Shown: one piece after another, positions 35,190 to 46,088 of the stretch
How the letters are laid out: every line of letters starts with the position of its first letter
How positions within the stretch are numbered: the first letter of the stretch is position 1
NCBI GenBank assembly: GCA_949318235.1
Contig: OX439137.1
Location: 19,571,202-19,635,201, forward strand
DNA length: 64,000 nt
DNA from: Ecdyonurus torrentis
Lineage: Eukaryota > Arthropoda > Insecta > Ephemeroptera > Heptageniidae
Reading direction: 5' to 3'
Position numbers and translations under genes: made by a program
Notes under the pieces: generated by a model
Told to the model about the DNA's origin: nothing
What the model saw: the letters and a program-made list of their open reading frames with translations, nothing else
Databases searched by the model: none

Positions 35190-36290
35190 AACATCACTGT
35201 AGGTACAGGTAAATGTGACAAGGCTGATTTTGTTAGGAAAAATAAATACAGTACATCAAATACAGTAAAAGGAAGGATCGAGCAAACCAATACCAATACT
35301 GTACAGTACTGCAAAGAGCCTCAGAACTGCAGAGAGATAATATACTGTACAACAGATAGCTTTGTAGTATTTACAGTTAGTGCAGTAGCATACAAATGCC
35401 TTATATTTTGGTCTTGCTAGCACACATGAATATTTTATTGAGAGTCCAAAAAAAAAAGTTAAAAAATAATCTATTTCCAGTTCCAGCTATTTCAAAAGTA
35501 ATAGGGGAAGGAGAGGTAGTAAAGTTACTGCCACAATCTATTCAAATTTTGAACGTAAACACACAAAAATAAATGTCCCTAATCACCATACCGTTTTTTT
35601 TTTTTCAAAATTATTGTACACATTCCGGGGATTTAAATGATACCATACATACCGGTATCACATTCAAAATCACTAAATAATACAAAAAATACGACTCTAT
35701 ATTGAGATTATCTATTAAATATGTCAATAACTAAATTTAAAGTAAGAAACTAGAATAATATGAATATGCAATGCAATTATATTGCAATTATTTGACACGT
35801 AAGCTAATTTTAAGGATTACAAAATTGCATGTTCAAATCGGCTCAAGAGGCCGAAGATTTCACTATCATTTATCGTTCATATACTTAACTTAAAATATAA
35901 AACTCATTTTCACAAGTCATAAAATAATATATACGTATTAGAATAAACAAAGAGATTAACATAAATAATAACATGTGAATGGTTTTATGTATGATAGGAT
36001 GAGGATGTGACCACGCAAAAATCGATCATTTATGTAATTTGTATGGCGAGTCAGTTTTTTAAATCACAATTTTAAGTGTTTACATTATCTATTAAGTACG
36101 ATTTTTAGTACAAAAGCTAATCAATAATTATCTAAATTAATTTATGATTATTTTATTAGTAATATTACCTTTTGAAAATACAAAATAGAGTGCAGTTTCT
36201 AATCCACAAAGTTCCACGACGACGCTTTAGAATACTTTAGAACAACGGATTTTATGCGGTACGAGCTTTCGTAACAAGTTTTTTTACTTT
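35190..36290. other. Intergenic stretch without recognised gene
   Basis: A family G arm end lies at about 35140-35190 (TTGTTGGTTTTCCATCC). Beyond that I see only AT-rich sequence, and no frame with coding character. Confidence 0.5.
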
Positions 36291-36292
36291 CA

Positions 36293-38824
36293 TGGGCCTT
36301 TTCGAATCCGACACGACCGCGCCCCCTCGTGATCAAAAATCTCAAATAGTGGCAAGAAGCCTGTATAGCAATACAAAGCATGTCAATTATGACCCTAAGG
36401 ACCATTTTATTTGACCTAGTTAAAATTAAGCCAGGGTCATGAAACTTGCAGGATATTAAGTACATCTCTTGCCCTTTTAATTTCTGACGTTTTCAACCCC
36501 TGAATTTGCCCACTTCGACCTTATTTAAGGGGTTGAATAGGGTCGCATTTGCCACCATTTGAGTTTTGAAGGTGCAAGGAGGAACTTTTATTAAAAAACA
36601 AACCCCGGGGCGGATGTAAATTAAATGAGCACCTATGGTGGTCCAACAAATGAGGATGCTGAACAAGGGTCTAAATATTTAATTTTCAACCCTTAAGGGG
36701 TGATTCAGGGTTGTTCAATAACGATATAGAAGTTCTCCGATTTTGACGCAACCAACGGCGTTACCGGGGTTAATTGACCCTACAAAGACGATGGTGACCA
36801 CCAAAAATTATAAAATTGACCCCTGGAGGATTTAAGGGTGCCACCCCTGCGAATTAAAGTTTTCTGATTTCAGTGCAATCCACGTTGGTACTGGGGTAAC
36901 TTGAACTGACTAAGACGCTGGTGACCACCAAAAATTGTAAAATTGACCCCTGGAGGATTTAAGGGTGCCACCCCTGCGAACAAAAATTCTCCGATTTTAG
37001 TGCAATCAGCGTTGGTACTGGGGTAACTTGAACTGACTAAGACGCTGGTGACCACCAAAAATTGTAAAATTGACCCCTGGAGGATTTAAGGGTGCCACCC
37101 CTGCGAACAAAAATTCTCCGATTTTAGTGCAATCAGCGTTGGTACTGGGGTAACTTGAACTGACTAAGACGATGGTGACCACCAAAAAAGTGTTAAATTG
37201 ACCCCTGGAGGATTTAAGGGTGCCACCCCTGCGAACAAAAATTCTCCGATTTTAGTGCAATCAGCGTTGGTACTGGGGTAACTTGAACTGACTAAGACGA
37301 TGGTGACCACCAAAAATTGTAAAATTGACCCCTGGAGGATTTAAGTGTGCCACCCCTGCGAACAAAAATTCTCCGATTTTAGTGCAATCAGCGTTGGTAC
37401 TGGGGTAACTTGAACAAACTAAGACGATGGTGACCACATAAAATTGTAAAATTGACCCCTGGAGGATTTTAAGGGTGCCACCCCTGCAAACCAAAATTTT
37501 TTAAATTCAGTGCAATCCATCCTCCAGGGGTTAATTTTACTATTGTTGGTGGTCACCATCATCTAAGTTGGTTCAAGTTAGCCCCAGTACCAACATTGAT
37601 TTCACTAAAATTGGAGAATTTTTATTCGCAGGGGTGGAACCCTTAAAATCCTCCAGGGGTCAATTAACCATTGTTGCTGGTCACCGTCATCTTAGATGGT
37701 TCAAGTTAACCCAGTACAAACATTGATTGCACTGAAATCGAAGAATTTTTGTTCACAGGGGTGACACCCCTAAATCATCCGTGGGTCAATTTTACAATTT
37801 TTGTTGGACACCATCGTCTTGGTTAGTTCAAGTTATCCCAATACCAACGTTGATTCCACTGAAATTGGAGAATTGTTGTTCGCAGGGGTGGCACCCTTAA
37901 ATCCTCCAGGGGTCAATTTAACACTTTTTTGGTGGTCACCATCGTCTTAGTCAGTTCAAGTTACCCCAGTACCAACGCTGATTGCACTAAAATCGGAGAA
38001 TTTTTGTTCGCAGGGGTGGCACGGCCCTTAAATCCTCCAGGGGTCAATTTTACAATTTTTGGTGGTCACCAGCGTCTTAGTCAGTTCAAGTTACCCCAGT
38101 ACCAACGCTGATTGCACTAAAATCGGAGAATTTTTGTTCGCAGGGGTGGCACCCTTAAATCCTCCAGGGGTCAATTTTACAATTTTTGGTGGTCACCAGC
38201 GTCTTAGTCAGTTCAAGTTACCCCAGTACCAACGTGGATTGCACTGAAATCAGAAAACTTTAATTCGCAGGGGTGGCACCCTTAAATCCTCCAGGGGTCA
38301 ATTTTATAATTTTTGGTGGTCACCATCGTCTTTGTAGGGTCAATTAACCCCGGTAACGCCGTTGGTTGCGTCAAAATCGGAGAACTTCTATATCGTTATT
38401 GAACAACCCTGAATCACCCCTTAAGGGTTGAAAATTAAATATTTAGACCCTTGTTCAGCATCCTCATTTGTTGGACCACCATAGGTGCTCATTTAATTTA
38501 CATCCGCCCCGGGGTTTGTTTTTTAATAAAAGTTCCTCCTTGCACCTTCAAAACTCAAATGGTGGCAAATGCGACCCTATTCAACCCCTTAAATAAGGTC
38601 GAAGTGGGCAAATTCAGGGGTTGAAAACGTCAGAAATTAAAAGGGCAAGAGATGTACTTAAGATCCTGCAAGTTTCATGACCCTGGCTTAATTTTAACTA
38701 GGTCAAATAAAATGGTCCTTAGGGTCATAATTGACATGCTTTGTATTGCTATACAGGCTTCTTGCCACTATTTGAGATTTTTGATCACGAGGGGGCGCGG
38801 TCGTGTCGGATTCGAAAAGGCCCA
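36293..38824. mobile_element. 2.5 kb palindromic foldback element with internal 127 bp tandem arrays
   Basis: Ends TGGGCCTTTTCGAATCCGAC and GTCGGATTCGAAAAGGCCCA. The outer unique arms (about 490 bp each) hold CTTGCCCTTTTAATTTCTGA and the mirror TCAGAAATTAAAAGGGCAAG. Inside, six units of 127-128 bp start at 36787, 36914, 37041, 37168, 37296 and 37423. They are answered by seven inverted units whose landmark CACCATCGTC lies at 37554, 37682, 37809, 37937, 38067, 38194 and 38321. Unit variants pair symmetrically from outside in for the first four units; the inner right units are diverged. Flanks CTTTCA and TTTTCA may be an imperfect 6 bp target duplication. No domain-bearing open frame. Structure resembles foldback (FB/Galileo-type) transposons of insects. 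Confidence 0.9.
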
Positions 38825-38967
38825 TTTTCAGTAAATAAAAGTTTAAAAAATAATTTACGTAAACTTTATTATTGTGGATCCAGCATGTTTGTGGGCGTAA
38901 CGTTTTACCTTGTGCGTTTTTTTTCTGAAGGTATTTTTTTCTTTTAATATTTTCTCTTGCGTAGAAA

Positions 38968-39721
38968 AATTTAAATACTTGAAAATTAAAATACAATTAG
39001 TTTAACATATATTAAATTGTGTAGATAATTTATATTTTGTATCGATTTCAAATATGTAGCCAGTAAAGTGTTTTTTGGACCGGCGGCGCAGTGCATCAAA
39101 TGCGTTCACTCATTTATGTCATACAGTACTGTATGACATATATTAGATTAGATTTAGATTTAAGTGAACAAATGCAGACCCAGGTGCGGTGGCTCACTGA
39201 TTCCCCACAGTAGTTTTTTTAAGATTTCCACTATATGTCTTATAAGTATCGCTGTTTACCAGGGTCATTGGCAGTCCATTCCAGTCCCTCACCGTCCTGG
39301 AGATAAACGAATACTTTGCATGATTAGTGTTACTTACCACTCTACTGTACTTCCTATTATGATCATTCCTTCCCACATACATCCCTTCAGTAAGTTTCCC
39401 CTTCATCTCCCTCCATCCCTTATACCCTCTATCAATCTTATACATACATTGCTGTGAGTCTCCTCTCCCTCCTACGCCCCTCTAAGTCCTCCCATTTCAA
39501 TTCATGTATCATGCTTGTGACACTATCGTAGTAGTAAGTATCCCCTTCCTTTCTCCATCTCATATTTCTACCCAGCACCCTTCTAGCTGCTCTTCTTTGT
39601 ACGCCGGTCCAAAAAACACTTTACTGGCTACATATTTGAAATCGATACAAAATATAAATTATCTAACGAGACTACACAATTTAATATATGTTAAACTAAT
39701 TGTATTTTAATTTTCAAGTAT
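38968..39721. mobile_element. Inverted arms of about 120 bp enclosing a LINE fragment
   Basis: Left arm 38968-39086 (ACTTGAAAATTAAAATACAA, GTAGCCAGTAAAGTG, TTTTTTGGACCGGCG) is mirrored at 39599-39721 (CGCCGGTCCAAAAAACACTT, TACTGGCTACATATTTG). About 510 bp lie between them, mainly the LINE fragment of the next entry. Confidence 0.8.
39194..39608 (-). pseudogene. LINE ORF2 C-terminal fragment, still open
   Basis: On the minus strand an uninterrupted frame of about 138 codons runs from the arm boundary to a TGA at 39196-39194. It reads VQRRAARRVLGRN, LKWEDLEGRRRERRLTAMYK and YSFISRTVRDWNGLP, the typical end of non-LTR retrotransposon ORF2 proteins. There is no RT core, so it cannot be active. 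It is much better preserved than the LINE at 34140-35120 and looks like a different family. Confidence 0.85.
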
Positions 39722-39820
39722 CTGTATATAGTAAAATCACTTTATTTTTATTTATTTTTAATCCGTATGTTAATTTTGTAACATATTATGGTTTTCTCGT
39801 CGAATCTCTTATTATTTATG

Positions 39821-39989
39821 TATTGACTAGTAAAGGAACAACGGTTTTGAGGCCGACTATAAGCGATTTCGGTCACATCCGCTTCCGTTTCTCCTTATAC
39901 GCATGTGCAGTAAGTCGAAACGGAAGCGGATGTGATCGAAATTGCTTATAGTCGGCTTCAAAACAGTTGTTCCTTTATCAGTCAATAGT
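39821..39989. mobile_element. MITE with near-perfect 70 bp arms
   Basis: TATTGACTAGTAAAGGAACA, ACGGTTTTGAGGCCGACTAT and CACATCCGCTTCCGTTTC are mirrored by GAAACGGAAGCGGATGTG and TGTTCCTTTATCAGTCAATA. No second copy in the window. Confidence 0.85.
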
Positions 39990-40067
39990 TACTACATACC
40001 AGATATCTACAGTATTGAGTATGTACGTATATGTATATGTACATACATACATATCATATGTATGTAC

Positions 40068-40395
40068 CGAAATGAAATGAATAACCTGCAATTTTAGTGA
40101 TGCTTTTCAGTCTATAGTTGTGTAGGTTTTTCATTTCCTTGCGGTACATATACCCTTTCTATAAAACTGTTGAGATACTGTATATTATAGAAAAAAAAAA
40201 AAAAAGCTTAATACCGGTATCATTACAGTACTTTATCATGTACTGTATGTGTATATTATTATGTATCATCATGTACATTTGTACTGTACATAAATATAAT
40301 ATGTACGAAATGAAATGAATAACTTGCAACTTTAGTGTTGCATTTCAGTGTGCAATTAAGTTTTTTTATTTCCTTGCGGTATATGTATGCATATT
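40068..40395. repeat. Direct repeat of about 85 bp, two copies about 240 bp apart
   Basis: GAAATGAAATGAATAACCTG to ATTTCCTTGCGGTACATAT (40068-40150) recurs as GAAATGAAATGAATAACTTG to ATTTCCTTGCGGTATATG (40308-40387). Function unknown. Confidence 0.75.
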
Positions 40396-40500
40396 ATCAT
40401 ATTATTATTATGTACGTATAATAAAAATGAATTTGGTATTTGTGTTGGCAGGATAACATTCGGAAGAAATTGTGTGCTTGTACAGTTTGAATATTATGTA

Positions 40501-40620
40501 CAGCTCTGGCCAAAAGTTAGAGAACGAGGCAACGGCGGCTGCTGCGTTTTCTCGTAAAGGTAACATAGTGTGGTTGCGGGTTGCCTATGCAAATCGTTAT
40601 CAAACTTTTGGCCAGAGCTG
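40501..40620. mobile_element. 120 bp MITE with CAGCTCTGGCCAAAAGTT ends and TA duplication
   Basis: TIRs CAGCTCTGGCCAAAAGTT and AACTTTTGGCCAGAGCTG, flanked by TA at 40499-40500 and 40621-40622. The ...TGGCCAAAAGT... end is typical of Tc1/mariner TIRs. The interior AACATAGTGTGGTTGCGGGT is repeated in the copy at 48693-48805. Confidence 0.9.
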
Positions 40621-41013
40621 TACATATGTATGATTACCTTCGTATACATAATCGATGTAATCGACATTATATTCTAATGCGGACAGGACACTTTACGTTA
40701 CAAAGGAAATAAAAGGCAACATTTCAATATATTTTTAACCAGTCACCGCACGCACCCTCTCTCTACCTGGACCTGTGTTATCTTTGTGGCTATATGTTGC
40801 TACATTTACGATTTTCCCCCATATGTACTCAATGCGTTGTAACTAAATATTACTGTGTTTGTATCAGATCAGTACATTACATATCATGAACATATGATAT
40901 AAAAATTTAAGAACTAATCAGATTTTATGGAACTTTTAATTTTCAGCATAAGTTTGTATACGTTTGTGTTCCAATTTAAGTTTAAAATCAATTTGTCCAT
41001 GGGTTATGTGAGG

Positions 41014-41045
<32 letters not shown>

Positions 41046-41105
41046 CACATACCTATATCTGAGAGGTTAATCGGTAAAAGCTGCCATCTAAATTAAATTT
41101 CTGCT

Positions 41106-41127
41106 CTAATATGTTTCAGATCTTCAA
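41106..41127 (+). promoter_or_regulatory. Acceptor-like site 8 nt before the THAP-ZAD gene start codon
   Basis: CTAATATGTTTCAG ends at 41119 and ATG is at 41128. CTAAT serves as a possible branch point. Same arrangement as in the kinase and LRRC59 genes. Confidence 0.55.
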
Positions 41128-44100
41128 ATGTCTCAATCACAGTACTACTGCATAGTTAGTGGGTGTGAAAATAGTCAACTAGGGATGAAAAATTATCTCT
41201 TCGATGATAAAAATTGTGACACAAATAAATCAATACCTCGTAATAAAGTTAAAGGATTTTGTTTGTTTCCCCGTGACCATGAAACATGCAAAAAATGGAT
41301 TATATCTTTAAATCGTAATAAATATGATAATAAAGATTGGAGAGTATGTGAAAAACATTTTAAATCATCAGATTTTCATCAAATAACAAAACAAAGTGAT
41401 AGAAAAAAATTAAGATTTAAAGCAGTACCTAGTTTATATTTACCTGTATCTAGGAGAACTGATAATAAAGCATCAAAAACTGCATCTCTAATTGTGAAAT
41501 CTCTTAGTTCAAAATATCCAGATACAGATACCTATGTTGAATATGTAGTGAATGATAAACTATTAATGTACAGTGAAAATAATTATTGTAGTATTCCTCA
41601 TTGTGGTCTTACTGAATTCGATGGTGTAACATTGTTTGATCTTCCTAAATCTTGTGGATTTAAAGTAAAAATTGTAAATTCTGATGGTACTTTTGAAATG
41701 TTAAAAATGCAAAGTGCATGGTTAAAATTAGCTCGTATTAAAGTTAGTAAGAAAGTATTGAAATCTCAGCAAATCAAGATTTGTTCTGAACACTTTGGAC
41801 TTGATAATTGTGAAATTGCATATTTTGCTAGAGGTAAGAAAGAGTGGTGGTTGCATGTACACTCCTCCCAAATAAATCAGAGCGGTTGTGTTTAAGTTTC
41901 CCTATATATTTAACATTTGGAGCATTTGTTTATTTCCGATTATTGTGGCAGAAATTTGAACTACAAACAATAAGAGAATGCTTTTTAGATAGGGCAATAA
42001 CATCAAAGCTCAGGAGCATAATTTGAAGACATAAACACTGCGGTCAGATTTATTCGGGAGGAGTATACAGTCAATGCCATATATATGAGCACTCAATAAC
42101 ATAGCCTGGTGTGAGAAAATGACACATTTTTGCCAATTTAAAAATACTTAGCAATGTTTTTTAGGGCATTTGATGTCATTAATAGGTTGAATTATGATTA
42201 CAAAAATATGCAAGAACAATAATATGTAAAAAAAAAAAAAAAAAGACAATATTCAAAAACCATATTGTCTGTCCTATGCTGAGCAATGTTACTCATTGCT
42301 ACAGTATGGCATCAAAGCACATTCAGCATGAATTGTCACGGCATACACCTTATACAGACCTTGTTATTTTATTTAAATATGATGCTTTTAGAAATAATGG
42401 TGTTTGTAAAACCTGCCCCAAACCACAGAAAAATGAAGATCACCCATTGCTTTTTAAATAGAATTGTGCTTTTTTTTTTGGAACAGGAGACGGGAGTGTT
42501 GTTCATATACCCTCTTTTCTTGCACCAAAAAATGCACATTCCATTTGAATGACCATAGTTCTTCAACATTTTAGGAGGAGAGAACAGGGGTTACGAACAG
42601 CATAAGGGTTATAAAAATCATTAATGTTATTCTCTCACACATACACACAAACTAGGTAAAATCCCTAGAATTTGTTAGTATATTCACTTCAAATTAAATT
42701 TTGGATTATTGAAAAGCTCACTCAAATTAAATAATCAAAATGATAGTAGAATAACACATAGATAAATTTAAAAAGGGGGGGGGGGGGGGGGAATTGAGCT
42801 GTTAATTGATAGATGCTTTGCATGAGGGAGGGAGAGAATATTCTAACTCGGTCCAAAATTATAGAAATTAAGGTTATAATAAGCTTGCTCAAGTACACGC
42901 TCTGTCATTAAATTTTAACCTATTGACCTAGAGTAAAGGCAAAGAATAAAAATTTCTATGATAGTGTCTGTACTTTGCATTATAAACGCTTCTTGCATTT
43001 TATTTTGGATCTGCTGGTGACCCTGTCAATATTTTTAGCCTTTTCTTTAATTTGATCTGGTGAATTTTTTATGTTGTTTCTTTCAGGTTTAACTGTTAAA
43101 TTATTGAAAGATGCCATCCCCTCTATGAACTTAACTCCTCCACAAGACCCTGTACTAAGCACAACCCAGGACCAACCTCAAGATCAACAATTGCTCAAGG
43201 TCAGTTTAGGTCAGGGCTGTATTTAGATGACGTGCATCTCAAAATATAAAAAGAAAACTTTCAAACTAGGGAAAAAGTTGCAGCTTTTGACGTCATTTTT
43301 TGACTTTCAAAAATTGGTTAAAAATACTTAAAGAAATAAAAAATTTGAAATTCAAATATGTATCAATTCAGGACAATGTACAGTGAGTTATTTTAAAAGG
43401 AGACTCATTTTACCACACCAATACAAATTGATGCATAACAATAAAAGAGGTGCTTACTGCTACACTTCTCCACCTATTGCTTGACTTTTATCATGTTGTT
43501 ATGATTGAATTGGTCAAGACAGGAAATGAGTCAACTATGGCAGTGAGTAAACATCATGGAAACTAGAGAGAAGTGACAATCAGTGGGCGAGCACATTTTG
43601 GTGTGCTTTGATAGAAGTCAAGTAAAAGGTGGAAAAGTGCATCAACTCAAGTGTTATGCATCAACTCCTATTGGTGCGGTGAAAATACATAGAATCCTTT
43701 GAGTCTCATTGTTAAACTAACTTTCTGTACTCCTTTAAACCATGCAATAAAATTGTCCCCTATTTTTTTATTTTTTTATTTTTTATTTTTTTAGTCTTTC
43801 TTATTACCTGTACTCACAGGCTTACCTATAGACCCCTTGCACATCCTTACGCTTTATTGGCATGTTTGTGGTGCCTAATGCATTGTCCAGCATAGGGGAA
43901 ACATATATGTTTTTTTTACATAAAAAGAGTTTATTTCAACTGAAGCTAGCAGCTAGAAATAAGGCTTTGATTGAGGTTTGAAGCTTCTTTTGCTGTGTGT
44001 TAAAAAAGTAAAAATTACATTTTTCCCATGCTGGCTTATGTATTTCTGACCAACCTGGCTCTAAAATATAAGAACAACTGGTCTATATGTTTAAAACAAA

Positions 44101-46057
44101 AATTTAAAACAATAATTTATGTGTCATTCATATTTCACTTGCAGGCTGACAGTGAGAAACAAGACTCTACTACATTGACAATGTTGCCAGTGAACATTGC
44201 AAATGAAGCCCTGGAGATATTTGATGACGTAGAACATCCAAGGCTTAGTATTGCAGACATTAAGGCTGAGAAAACAGACTTTGTGGAAATAAAGTCTGAG
44301 GTTAACCTGGAGTCTGATATTTTGACAGGAGATGAGGAGCATACTTGCCCTGCCAAGGTGATTGTTACTCTTTTGTTTACCTTAAGCCTCTTCAGTCTTT
44401 GACTTTTTTAAAAATTATTTCACCTTTGTATGTTTTAACCACGTTTTTGTGTGGCTCTGAGAATGACAAAAATTTGTCTCCTTTGTTAAAAAGGTTTTCT
44501 TACTTTTGCAGACCCCCCTACCCACTCTAGAATTGTCAAATTAGCTTTAAAAATCGCGAAAATTCAGGGGCGTTTTCTGATTCAATTTTTGTATTTTTAT
44601 CTCAATTTGTTTGATTTTTTCTTCCATTTTTTCTTGAATTATCTGATGTCCACTGTATTGTATACTGGGACTGAAGAGGTTAAACCAAGGATAGAGAAAA
44701 GGATAGAAATACAAGCAAGCGTCTTACCACAGTAGAAGTTCTATGAAGAGGTCTCATGTGGCACACAGTTATAAATATCATTTGGAACATCTACTGTGGC
44801 AAAGCCCTTGCTGGTATTTCTACTCATCCTTTTCCTTATATAATTGATCCTAACTGTGAGATTTCTTTCCTTAAAGGGGTAGTCAACAATGGCTTTTTTA
44901 ATTGTGATCATTGTGCTAGTTAATCTCCCAAAAATTTAACACTATCTCAAAATTTTAATTATTAACATGCTGAGTGAGAGCAAACGTCATTTAGCAGCCT
45001 TGAACCTACATCACAGCTATACAACAAGATATCAACACTAGTTTGACTCTTTATTTTTGCTCTAGCTACTTGACATAATATTTTACATTTATAAAGTGTT
45101 ATTATGGCTACAGATATGTACTAAAATAATTTATGCAAATTAAGAATAAATGCAGCTGGCGCCAAGCTAGGGTGAGAGCAAGTTGTAGCTGTGATGTAGG
45201 TTGGAGGTCGCTAAACGGCTTTTGCTCGCAATGACTTAATAATTAAAATTTTGAGATCGCGTTTTCAAGAGGTGTAATCACACGATGATCACTATTAAAA
45301 AAAAAAAGCCAGTGGTGACTATTACTTTGAATTGATTAAGACCAAGGGCTGTTAACTTTAAACAATGAGACAACAAGTTAAAATAAAAGTTACGAAGTAA
45401 TAATAATAATAATAATATAATAATGTCTCTTGCCTGTATTTGTTGTTGTTGTTGCTAAAACCATCTAAAAATATTTAAGGAAATAACCAACGCAGTTAAA
45501 GGATACTAATAAAAAAGGTTATTGGAACACATTAATAGAAAATATGGTTGCAAATGAGTAACCTTTTTACTTTCATATTTTAACCCAAGCCAAAGAGAAA
45601 ATGTTCCAAACCCAGGGTAGTATAATTGTTATCTGTTATCTCAGTGTAAATTTGTGAGAAACTGGACTAGCCACTTAATAATTAGAGAATTAGGGTATTT
45701 TGGCTTACATAACTTGACTCACTCAGCAGTAAAAATCATCATACAGCTGTCCCATGGCTTTAGAGTAGAGTATCAATATTTATTTGTTCCTATAACATTT
45801 CTGCAGTTGTTTCCTCTCACAAAAAAAAAAAAAAAAAAAAAAAAATGCAGTTAGGCTGATATAAACAAAAAGGATAGAGGAAACCAGCGCTGGCTTTACT
45901 ATAGTGAATAGAGTCCCATAGGTCAATGAAAATCTTGCTAGCACAGAGATAAAGTGTGTTATTTATTATTTTTAATTTTTTTATCTGTGTATTAGCAGGG
46001 TTTTTCCCTATGGTAAGGCCAGCACTTTTTTTCTATCCTTTCTTAATTTATCATTGA

Positions 46058-46088
<31 letters not shown>

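Noticed and set aside
36293..38824. Replication origin or centromeric satellite
   Set aside because: Defined terminal inverted repeats and mirror-symmetric arms point to a transposable element; nothing supports origin or centromere function.
36199..38834. Open frames of 60-97 aa in the big palindrome
   Set aside because: The same short peptides occur mirror-wise in both arms and in each tandem unit; none extends through a unit boundary with a recognisable domain.
41834..41895. THAP protein ending at the in-frame stop at 41895
   Set aside because: The frame crosses a good donor (AGAG/GTAAGA at 41834), and the closing motif of the second THAP domain is found only after splicing to 43087.
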